Assembly (NCBI GenBank): GCA_002387845.1
Contig: DGLB01000049.1
Coordinates: forward strand, 80,748 to 104,667
Origin: Stenotrophomonas maltophilia
GTDB taxonomy: Bacteria > Pseudomonadota > Gammaproteobacteria > Xanthomonadales > Xanthomonadaceae
DNA length: 23,920 nucleotides
Direction of reading: 5' to 3'
The translations under genes were made by a program, and so were the position numbers. Each line of letters starts with the position of its first letter. The first letter of the stretch is position 1. The notes beneath the pieces were generated by a model that saw only the letters and a list, made by a program, of their open reading frames with translations, had not been told where the DNA came from and made no database searches. Shown here piece after piece: positions 7,960 to 14,104 of this stretch.

Positions 7960-9168
7960 TTAGTTTGCCAACCGGAAGGCGGTCAGCTTTCCATCAACGT
8001 TCTGCACCAGCAGAATCCCATCAGCGACTACCAGCGCGCCCCGCACGGGGTCTCCGCCGGACTTGGCGCGGGCGGCGAACTGGCCGTCCTCGGTGCGCAG
8101 CCAGTGTACGTACCCCTTGTAGTCAGCAACCACAACGTAATCGCCCTGGATGACCGGACCGGTCAGGGTGCGCCGGGCCAGCCCGGTCTGCGACCACATC
8201 GCGCTGCCGCTCATCTTGTCCAGGCTGAACACGCCGCCCTTGGCATCGGTGACGAACACGTTGCCCGAGGTCAGGGCGACGCCGCCGGCACCGCCATGGT
8301 CGCGCGCCCACAGCGGGCGACCGGTCGGGCCTTCGATGGCCATGGTCTGGTTCTTGTAGCTGCTGACAAACAGCGTGTTGCCTTCCAGCACCGGGGCACC
8401 GTCCACGTCGGACATGCGCTCCAGTTCGGTGCGGCCTTCGCCGTTGGCGACCATCTGGTCCCACACGGTGCGGCCGTCCTGCATGGCCAGCGCGGCCACG
8501 CTGCCGTCATCGTTGCCGATGAACAGCACGCCCGGACCTGCCACCACCGGCGCGTTGCCACGCACGGTCAAGGCGGGCAGTTCACGCGGGTTGAACCACT
8601 TCTGGGTGCCATTGGCGGCATCGAAGCCGGTGATGCGGCCATCATTGCTGCGAACGAACACAATGCCCTGGGCAATGGCCGGAGCCGAGATCACTTCGCC
8701 CGGCACCTTGGCGCGCCACTTCTCGCTGCCGTCATTGGCATCCAGTGCAATGACCTGGCCGTCAAGCGTGCCGATCACCACCAGGCCCTCGCCAACGCCG
8801 GGGCCGCCGGACAGGCGCAGCTTGGGCTGCTTCTTGACCTTGGCCGGCTCGTAGGTCCACACGGTCTTGCCGGTCTGCAGATCCAGCGCCTGCACGCCGC
8901 CGGTGATCGCCGCAGCGAACACGCGGCCATCGGCCACCACCGGGCCCTGGCGCACGCCGATGCGCTTCTCGCCCTTGCCCACGCCGGTGCTCCAGATCCG
9001 GTCGACCTTGAGGGTCGGCTCGAACTTGACCAGCTCAGCCGGTTCCTGTGCCTTCTTGGCTTCGGCGTCCTTGCCCGCGAACCAGCCCTTGACGGTGCTG
9101 CAACCGGACAGCGCCACACCCATCAGCACCAGGGTGGCAACGCGCTTGATCATGACCATCTGCTTCAT
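7960..9168 (-). CDS. bamB: Outer-membrane protein assembly factor BamB
   Basis: BamB is the periplasmic lipoprotein of the BAM complex, which inserts beta-barrel proteins into the outer membrane. The 402-residue precursor has a signal peptide with lipobox LSGC (lipidated Cys23), followed by an eight-bladed PQQ-type beta-propeller. Blade motifs recur as DLQTGKTVW, DANDGSEKW, DAANGTQKW, EGPTGRPLW and DKMSGSAMW. The ATG at 9168 overlaps the yfgM stop as TAATG, implying translational coupling. A second in-frame ATG at codon 6 (MIKRVATL) would also give a good signal peptide. YfgM, encoded just upstream, is a periplasmic chaperone partner in E. coli, consistent with shared envelope function. Confidence 0.96.
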   Translation of the reverse strand: MKQMVMIKRVATLVLMGVALSGCSTVKGWFAGKDAEAKKAQEPAELVKFEPTLKVDRIWSTGVGKGEKRIGVRQGPVVADGRVFAAAITGGVQALDLQTGKTVWTYEPAKVKKQPKLRLSGGPGVGEGLVVIGTLDGQVIALDANDGSEKWRAKVPGEVISAPAIAQGIVFVRSNDGRITGFDAANGTQKWFNPRELPALTVRGNAPVVAGPGVLFIGNDDGSVAALAMQDGRTVWDQMVANGEGRTELERMSDVDGAPVLEGNTLFVSSYKNQTMAIEGPTGRPLWARDHGGAGGVALTSGNVFVTDAKGGVFSLDKMSGSAMWSQTGLARRTLTGPVIQGDYVVVADYKGYVHWLRTEDGQFAARAKSGGDPVRGALVVADGILLVQNVDGKLTAFRLAN

Positions 9169-9806
9169 TACGCCGACTCCGCAGGATCGGTGACCGTGCC
9201 ACCGGCATCCATCACCTTGATTTCCAGCAGTCGCCGCTGCGGCGCTGCCACGTCCAGCGTCTTGAGCGCCTTCTCATACTGGCCGCGCGCTTCGTCGCGC
9301 TTGCCGGCCGCCATCAGCGCATCGCCGTGGATTTCCAGGCTGGCGCTGTCGCTGGCCGAACCCAGCTGCTTGATCGCCTCGTCGGCCTTGCCGCCGGCAA
9401 TCAGCAGGCGCGCAATGCGCTGGTCGATGGCGGTCTTGAACTCCGGCTCGGCCTGGATGCCGCGCAGGGTGGCCAGTGCCTCGTCATTCTTGCCGGCATC
9501 AACCTGGGCCTTGGCCAGCTGCATGGCAGCCAGGTCGGCATACAGCGAGGACTTGCCGCCTTCCAGCGCCTTCACGCCTTTGGCTGCTTCATCCAGCTTC
9601 TTGTCCTGCAGGTGCTTGAGCACGACCTGGTACTGCACGTTGGCATTGGCCAGCTCGTTGCCCTGCTGCTTCTGCCACCACTGCCAGCCGGCAATGCCGC
9701 CAATGGCAATGGCCACACCGGCAATGATGCTCACACCGTTCTTCCGCAGCCAGCCGCGGACGCGTTCACTTTGTTCGTGCTCGTCGAGCAGGTCGTCGAT
9801 CGCCAT
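9168..9806 (-). CDS. yfgM: YfgM-type membrane-anchored TPR protein (ancillary SecYEG translocon subunit)
   Basis: The protein has 212 residues. A short charged N-terminal cytosolic segment (MAIDDLLDEHEQSERV) precedes a single membrane anchor at about 24-42 (VSIIAGVAIAIGGIAGW) and a periplasmic TPR_21-type region of helical repeats. In E. coli, YfgM binds PpiD at the SecYEG translocon and helps hand proteins to periplasmic chaperones. The function here is inferred from architecture, similarity of the N-terminus and its place just before bamB and der. In E. coli and Pseudomonas hisS lies immediately upstream; here rodZ does, with a 59-bp gap. Confidence 0.9.
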   Translation of the reverse strand: MAIDDLLDEHEQSERVRGWLRKNGVSIIAGVAIAIGGIAGWQWWQKQQGNELANANVQYQVVLKHLQDKKLDEAAKGVKALEGGKSSLYADLAAMQLAKAQVDAGKNDEALATLRGIQAEPEFKTAIDQRIARLLIAGGKADEAIKQLGSASDSASLEIHGDALMAAGKRDEARGQYEKALKTLDVAAPQRRLLEIKVMDAGGTVTDPAESA

Positions 9807-9865
9807 GCGTACTCTCGCCCCTGCCTGTCAGGAGGGACCATTTGAATTGAATTGGAAAACGCAGC

Positions 9866-10735
9866 TCAGTGTGAAACCGGAGCCACGGAGCCGTCAGAGG
9901 ATACCGTAAAGCGTGCCACGTTGGCTCGCTGGTACGGCGAAAGGTCGACGATAGCGCCGCCCTGCTGAACCTCGACCGCCGACGCATTGCCCAGCACCAT
10001 GCGGGCCACCTGGCCGGGATTGAAGCTGCGCGATTCGCCGGATTTGATCAGCGCCTTTTCCACCGTGGTGCCATCCGGGCCGGAGATGTCCACCCAGCTG
10101 TCGCCCTTGAACTGCAGGCTGAGGGAACCGCCCGTGGCCGGGGTGGAAGCGCTGGTCGCGGGGCGCGGCACCGGCGTCAGCGACGCCAGGTAAGGTGCCG
10201 ATGGCTGCGCAGCCGGGGCGGTTGCCGCCGGAGCCGTCGCCGCCGGGGTGGCCGGCTCATTGCCGCCAGCCACGGGTACGGCCGCCGGAATCACATCCAG
10301 CGACGCGGTATTGGGGGTATTGCTGCTGTCGAAATGGCCGCGGGTGGCAAACCACACCGGCACTGCCAGCACGGCAGTGATGCCCACGTACAGGGCGCGA
10401 CGCCCGAGGCTTTCAGCGATGCGGCGCGCGCGCGGGGTATGGGTATGGCTGACCAGCTGCGGCGGCACCACCGGGCCGATATGGGCCTGCTCCAGCGCGT
10501 CGCCGAGGTCGACCTTGAGCAGACGGGCGTAGCTGCGCAGCTGGCCGCGCACGAACACCGGCGCACCCAGGCGGTCCCACTGTTCGGCTTCAAGCGACTT
10601 CACCACCTGGACCGGCATGCGCAGGTCCTTCCCCACCGCTTCGAGGGACAGTCCGGCCGCTTCCCGCGCCTGACGGAGTCGTGCTCCGCATCCGGCCGCA
10701 GCGTCAAAAGCGTTCACAGTCTGGTCATCAATCAC
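9866..10735 (-). CDS. rodZ: Cell-shape protein RodZ (HTH, single membrane span, DUF4115)
   Basis: RodZ links MreB filaments to the peptidoglycan elongation machinery. The 289-residue protein has an N-terminal cytosolic Xre-like helix-turn-helix domain (about 15-80, LRQAREAAGLSLEAVGKDL), a basic juxtamembrane stretch (RARR) and one membrane span at about 113-131. A Pro/Ala/Thr-rich periplasmic linker (about 140-200) and a C-terminal DUF4115 beta-domain (from about 203) follow. The start is a GTG at 10735, 6 nt after the pilW stop. A second GTG six codons later is also possible. There is no strong Shine-Dalgarno, so translation may depend on coupling with pilW. In type IV pilus-bearing bacteria, rodZ commonly sits next to pilF/pilW, as here. 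Confidence 0.93.
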   Translation of the reverse strand: MIDDQTVNAFDAAAGCGARLRQAREAAGLSLEAVGKDLRMPVQVVKSLEAEQWDRLGAPVFVRGQLRSYARLLKVDLGDALEQAHIGPVVPPQLVSHTHTPRARRIAESLGRRALYVGITAVLAVPVWFATRGHFDSSNTPNTASLDVIPAAVPVAGGNEPATPAATAPAATAPAAQPSAPYLASLTPVPRPATSASTPATGGSLSLQFKGDSWVDISGPDGTTVEKALIKSGESRSFNPGQVARMVLGNASAVEVQQGGAIVDLSPYQRANVARFTVSSDGSVAPVSH

Positions 10736-10741
10736 AATGCT

Positions 10742-11539
10742 TCAACCCCGGGAATTAGGAGCCGCGTCCTGCGGAAATTCGTCGCGAATTCGCTGCAGAT
10801 AGCGACCCGATGCCACTGCGTCGCCCAGCTGCGCCTCGATATCAGAGGCAAGTTGTAACACGGAACGTGTGGCCGGTGCAGCCGCCAGACGCCGTTGCGC
10901 GAAGGCCCTGGCCTCGAAAAAGCGCCCCTGGGTGTACTCGTTGCGGGCCATCGTCTCCAGTGCATAGGCATTGTCCGGGGCCAGCGCCAACGCCTTGCGC
11001 AGGTCACGCACCGCACGTTCGGGCTGCCCGGCACCCAGCGCACAGGCCCCGGCATTGGCCAGGGCCGCCGACGGGGTGGCATACCCAGGTGCCGCCAGGG
11101 CCCTGTCAAAATACGGCAGCGCTTCGGCCGGGCGGCCCCGACCACACAGCCAGACACCATAATTGTTGAGCGCATCACCGCGCTGCGGTGCAACCTCGAC
11201 CGCCTTGCGCAGCAGTTCGCCCACCTCGGCGTCGCGGCCCTGCGCACCGGCCACCTGGGCCAGCAGCAGATAGACCTCAGGACGGCTGCCGTCCAGCTTC
11301 AGCGCTGCCCGCCCACGCTTCTCGGCCAGCGGCAGGTCGCCCAGGCGCACCGCCTCGGCGGCGAGGGTGACATTGTTCTGGTAGGCCACCCGGCGACGCG
11401 TGTCGTCGTCATCGCGGGCGGTGTATTCCGGAGCCACGCCCCGGATGTCATCAGGAATCCGGATGCCCTGCTTGCCACAGCCAGCGAGTGCCAGCGCGAC
11501 GAGGACAACGGCTGGCAATCGAAGGTCAGGCAGCGGCAT
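10742..11539 (-). CDS. pilW: Type IV pilus biogenesis/stability lipoprotein PilW (PilF)
   Basis: This outer-membrane lipoprotein (PilF in P. aeruginosa) places and multimerises the secretin PilQ for type IV pili. The 265-residue precursor starts with a signal peptide whose lipobox LAGC puts the lipidated Cys at 21. The rest is a run of TPR repeats, for example ALNNYGVWLCGRGRPAEALPYF. The ATG at 11539 overlaps the end of rlmN by 14 nt and is the only start that retains the signal peptide. The position between rlmN and rodZ is the conserved one for this gene. The Ala/Arg-rich composition follows the genome's high GC content. Confidence 0.9.
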   Translation of the reverse strand: MPLPDLRLPAVVLVALALAGCGKQGIRIPDDIRGVAPEYTARDDDDTRRRVAYQNNVTLAAEAVRLGDLPLAEKRGRAALKLDGSRPEVYLLLAQVAGAQGRDAEVGELLRKAVEVAPQRGDALNNYGVWLCGRGRPAEALPYFDRALAAPGYATPSAALANAGACALGAGQPERAVRDLRKALALAPDNAYALETMARNEYTQGRFFEARAFAQRRLAAAPATRSVLQLASDIEAQLGDAVASGRYLQRIRDEFPQDAAPNSRG

Positions 11540-12731
11540 TCCGGTTTTTCCCGCCCTGCAGGGTCTTGTTGAATTCGGCCTGTCGGCGCGTGCGGTCCAT
11601 CACCTGGCCCTTGAGCTGGCCACAGGCGGCGTCGATGTCGTCGCCACGGGTACGCCGCACCATGGTCAGCACCTTCGAATCCAGCAGGATCTTCTGGAAG
11701 GCGCGGATCTGGGTGTCGTCGGAGCGCTCGTAGCGCGTGCCCGGGAACGGATTGAACGGAATCAGGTTGACCTTGCCCGCGTTCGACGTCTGCACGGCAT
11801 TGTCGAACTGGCGCATCAGCCGCGCCAGCTGGCGCGCATGCTCCGGGGTGTCATTGATGCCGCGCATCAGGGTGTATTCGAAGGTGACCGATTCGCGGCG
11901 CTTGTTGGCGCGCAGGTAACGTGCGCACGAGGCCATCAGCTCGGCGATCGGGTACTTCTTGTTGAGCGGCACCAGCGTCTCGCGCAGCTCGTCGTTGGGC
12001 GCATGCAGCGACACCGCCAGCGACACATCGCTTTCGGCAGACAGCCGGTCGATCTGCGGCACCAGGCCGGAGGTCGACAGGGTCACGCGCTTGTTGGCCA
12101 GGCCGTAGCCCAGGTCGTCGCGCATCACGCTCATGGCGCGCACGACGTTGTCGAAATTCATGAGCGGCTCGCCCATGCCCATCATCACGACATTGGTCAG
12201 GCGGCGCTGCTTGTGCGGAATGTTGCCCAGGTGACGCGCGGCCACCCACACCTGGCCGATGATCTCGGCGGTGGACAGGTTGCGGTTGAAGCCCTGGGTG
12301 GCGGTCGAGCAGAACGTGCAGTTCAGCGCGCAGCCGACCTGCGAGGACACGCACAGCGTGCCGCGGGTCTTGTCCGGAATGTAGACCGCTTCGATGGCGT
12401 TCTTGCCATCGGTGCCCATCGCCAGCAGCCACTTGTGGGTGCCGTCGTTGGAAGGCTTTTCGAACACGATGTTGGGCACGATCACTTCAGCGTGCTGCTG
12501 CAGCTTGGCACGCAGCGCCTTGCCCAGATCGGTCATCTGATCGAAGTCGGTCACGTAGTGGTGATGGATCCACTTCATGACCTGGTGGGCACGGTAGCGC
12601 GCTTCGCCGAGAGTCTCGGCGAAGAAGCGCTCCAAACCCTCGCGATCGAGGTCGAGCAGGTTCTGTTTGCCAGCAGTCGGTGCGGTTTTCGGCAGCGGCT
12701 GGATGGCGGGGGACTGTACGACCTCGTTCAC
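11526..12731 (-). CDS. rlmN: Dual-specificity RNA methyltransferase RlmN (radical SAM)
   Basis: RlmN methylates C2 of adenosine 2503 in 23S rRNA and of A37 in some tRNAs. The frame stays open into ndk, but the real start is taken as the GTG at 12731, giving 401 residues. It lies 10 nt after the ndk stop, with a GAGAG-like Shine-Dalgarno straddling that stop, while starts further upstream would lie within ndk. The radical SAM cluster motif is VGCALNCTFC (Cys134, 138, 141). The C-terminal Cys370 in DIDAACGQL corresponds to the methyl-carrying Cys355 of E. coli. The Asn/Pro-rich NLIPFNPFPGTRY motif is present. The first 25 residues or so are a variable leader. The gene overlaps pilW by 14 nt. 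Confidence 0.95.
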   Translation of the reverse strand: MNEVVQSPAIQPLPKTAPTAGKQNLLDLDREGLERFFAETLGEARYRAHQVMKWIHHHYVTDFDQMTDLGKALRAKLQQHAEVIVPNIVFEKPSNDGTHKWLLAMGTDGKNAIEAVYIPDKTRGTLCVSSQVGCALNCTFCSTATQGFNRNLSTAEIIGQVWVAARHLGNIPHKQRRLTNVVMMGMGEPLMNFDNVVRAMSVMRDDLGYGLANKRVTLSTSGLVPQIDRLSAESDVSLAVSLHAPNDELRETLVPLNKKYPIAELMASCARYLRANKRRESVTFEYTLMRGINDTPEHARQLARLMRQFDNAVQTSNAGKVNLIPFNPFPGTRYERSDDTQIRAFQKILLDSKVLTMVRRTRGDDIDAACGQLKGQVMDRTRRQAEFNKTLQGGKNRNAAA

Positions 12732-12741
12732 GGCATTACTC

Positions 12742-13167
12742 TCAGCGCGAGACCACTTCGGTGGCAGCGAAGAAATAGGCGACTTCAACGGCAGCGTTCT
12801 CGACCGAGTCCGAGCCGTGGGCGGCGTTGGCGTCGATCGATTCGGCGAAGTCGGCGCGGATGGTGCCCGGCGCAGCGTCCTTCGGGTTGGTGGCACCGAG
12901 CAGGTCACGGTGAGCCAGCACGGCGTTTTCGCCTTCCAGCGCCTGGATCATCACCGGGCCGGAAATCATGAACTCCACCAGCGCGTTGAAGAACGGACGC
13001 TCGCGGTGCACGGCGTAGAAGCCTTCGGCTTCGCGGCGCGACAGCTGCTTGTACTTGGCGGCGACGACCTTCAGGCCGGCCTTTTCGAAGCGGGCGTAGA
13101 TTTCACCGATGACGTTCTTGGCGACGGCGTCCGGCTTGATGATGGAAAGGGTGCGCTCCAGCGCCAT
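12742..13167 (-). CDS. ndk: Nucleoside diphosphate kinase
   Basis: Ndk transfers the gamma-phosphate between nucleoside tri- and diphosphates through a phosphohistidine and balances NTP and dNTP pools. At 141 residues it has the usual size. The N-terminus ERTLSIIKPDAV carries Lys11 of the active site, and NAAHGSDS holds catalytic His117. The ATG at 13167 has a GGAGAA ribosome-binding site 6 nt upstream. It is the first gene of the minus-strand cluster, with a candidate sigma70 promoter at 13264-13293 and a terminator-like hairpin in its roughly 90-nt leader. Confidence 0.98.
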   Translation of the reverse strand: MALERTLSIIKPDAVAKNVIGEIYARFEKAGLKVVAAKYKQLSRREAEGFYAVHRERPFFNALVEFMISGPVMIQALEGENAVLAHRDLLGATNPKDAAPGTIRADFAESIDANAAHGSDSVENAAVEVAYFFAATEVVSR

Positions 13168-13215
13168 GGGAAGTTCTCCGTTGGGCGGGCCACTGATCGA
13201 CCCGAGAGTAACATG

Positions 13216-13243
13216 AAAAAAACCCGCGTCAAAACGCGGGCTT
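13216..13243 (-). terminator. Factor-independent terminator in the ndk leader
   Basis: On the minus strand the stem CCCGCG-TTTTGA-CGCGGG is followed directly by seven T. A G:T and two A:T pairs extend the stem. It lies downstream of the predicted ndk promoter and about 50 nt before the ndk start. The nearest minus-strand gene on the far side is galU, more than 4.5 kb away behind another terminator, so the hairpin has no obvious upstream gene to end. Leader attenuation, a short RNA, or blocking of antisense transcripts are the options. Confidence 0.7.
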
Positions 13244-13263
13244 AGCCTGATATACGTGCGTCA

Positions 13264-13293
13264 ATTCTACAGCGTCCGCGCGCGGCATGACAA
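13264..13293 (-). promoter_or_regulatory. Candidate sigma70 promoter for ndk
   Basis: The minus strand has TTGTCA (13293-13288) and TAGAAT (13269-13264) separated by 18 bp, close to the sigma70 consensus. A transcript from about 13257 would have a leader of about 90 nt that contains the hairpin at 13216-13243. Confidence 0.55.
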
Positions 13294-13373
13294 CGGGCCG
13301 TATTCAGGTGGATAAGCACCCGCCAACCAATCTGTTGCGCCGCAGCATGCCAGCGCGCCTGCCCGGGTCTAAT

Positions 13374-13391
13374 ATCAAACAATCGTTTGAT
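13374..13391. promoter_or_regulatory. PsrA-type operator at the psrA-fad promoter
   Basis: A perfect inverted repeat, ATCAAAC-AATC-GTTTGAT, lies 18 bp before the psrA ATG. The inner part CAAAC-N4-GTTTG matches the reported P. aeruginosa PsrA box, (G/C)AAAC-N2-4-GTTT(G/C). A TAATAT that could serve as the -10 (13370-13375) overlaps its left edge, so binding would block transcription start. This indicates autorepression and co-repression of the downstream fad genes. A clear -35 is not seen. Confidence 0.75.
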
Positions 13392-13408
13392 TGAACCCTG
13401 CCCTGCCC

Positions 13409-14059
13409 ATGGCCAAGCCCGCCCACTTCTCCACCAAGGACCGCATTCTCGGGGCCGCCGAGGAGCTGTTCGCCCAGCACGGCTTTGCCGGCACCTCGCT
13501 GCGCCAGGTGACCAGCCAGGCCGACGTCAACATCGCGGCGGTGAACTACCACTTCGGCTCCAAGGAGAACCTGGTCAACGAGGTGTTCCGCCGGCGCATG
13601 GACGAGATGACCAGCGCCCGCCTGGCCCAGCTGGAAGCCGCCCACCGCGACCACCCGGGGCAGCTGCGCCCGGTGCTGGCCGCGTTCGTCGAACCTGCCC
13701 TGGCCATGGCCCAGGACCGCCAGAGCGGCGGGGCCTTCGTCCGGGTCATCGCCCGCGCCTATGCGGAAAAGAACGACAACCTGCGCAAGTTCCTGTCCGA
13801 CCACTACGGCCACGTGCTGCGCGACTTCGGCAAGGCCATCGCCGCCTGCGTGCCGGAGCTGAGCAAGGAAGAGCTGTACTGGCGGCTCGACTTCCTGGCC
13901 GGTTCGCTGACCTATGCCATGGCCGACTTCGGGCTGATCAAGCGACCCGCCGGTGTCACCGAAGCGGCGCATCGTGCCCATGCCGCCCACGAACTCATCC
14001 ATTTCGCCGAGGCCGGCTTCCGCGCCAGCGCAGCCGCCTCCCCCGTTTCCCCCCCGTAA
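13409..14059 (+). CDS. psrA: PsrA-like TetR-family regulator of fatty acid degradation
   Basis: The 216-residue TetR-type repressor has an N-terminal HTH (about 8-55) that reads ILGAAEELFAQHGFAGTSLRQVT followed by VNIAAVNYHFGSKENL, in which NYHFGSK is the recognition-helix end typical of PsrA. The C-terminal half is the ligand domain. Similarity to PsrA continues there (HLRRYLEDMYG in Pseudomonas against NLRKFLSDHYG here; ELFWRVHFMLG against ELYWRLDFLAG; these are from memory). PsrA is released from DNA by long-chain fatty acids. ATG at 13409 is preferred over the in-frame TTG at 13391 because the TTG overlaps the operator. The gene is first in an apparent operon with the fused FadB and thiolase genes. 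The ligand is inferred. Confidence 0.82.
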   Translation: MAKPAHFSTKDRILGAAEELFAQHGFAGTSLRQVTSQADVNIAAVNYHFGSKENLVNEVFRRRMDEMTSARLAQLEAAHRDHPGQLRPVLAAFVEPALAMAQDRQSGGAFVRVIARAYAEKNDNLRKFLSDHYGHVLRDFGKAIAACVPELSKEELYWRLDFLAGSLTYAMADFGLIKRPAGVTEAAHRAHAAHELIHFAEAGFRASAAASPVSPP

Positions 14060-14077
14060 CGCCGGGCTCTGCCCGGC
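14056..14077 (+). repeat. SMAG-like palindrome overlapping the psrA stop codon
   Basis: The sequence starts GTAAC and continues into a 7-bp hairpin, GCCGGGC (14061-14067) and GCCCGGC (14071-14077), with a 3-nt loop. It differs from the typical GTAG head by one base, giving GTAA, whose TAA is the psrA stop codon. It fills much of the psrA-fadB gap. Confidence 0.6.
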
Positions 14078-14104
14078 TGAACCGACCACAAAAGGCTTAT
14101 CGAC

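Noticed and set aside
6565..9909. Very long open frame of over 1100 codons on the plus strand opposite der, bamB and yfgM
   Set aside because: It is the antisense shadow of three well-identified minus-strand genes. High GC in third positions suppresses stops in the opposite frame. Its translation is low-complexity (His, Gly, Gln, Ala rich) with no recognisable domain.
12732..12908. Extended N-terminus for RlmN (up to 59 more residues)
   Set aside because: The extension would read through the ndk gene in another frame and is Pro/Ser/Thr/Arg-rich as expected for a shadow. The GTG at 12731 with a ribosome-binding site fits the family length.
13391..13408. TTG start for psrA six codons upstream of the ATG
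   Set aside because: The TTG begins on the last base of the operator palindrome, near the predicted transcription start, leaving no room for a ribosome-binding site.
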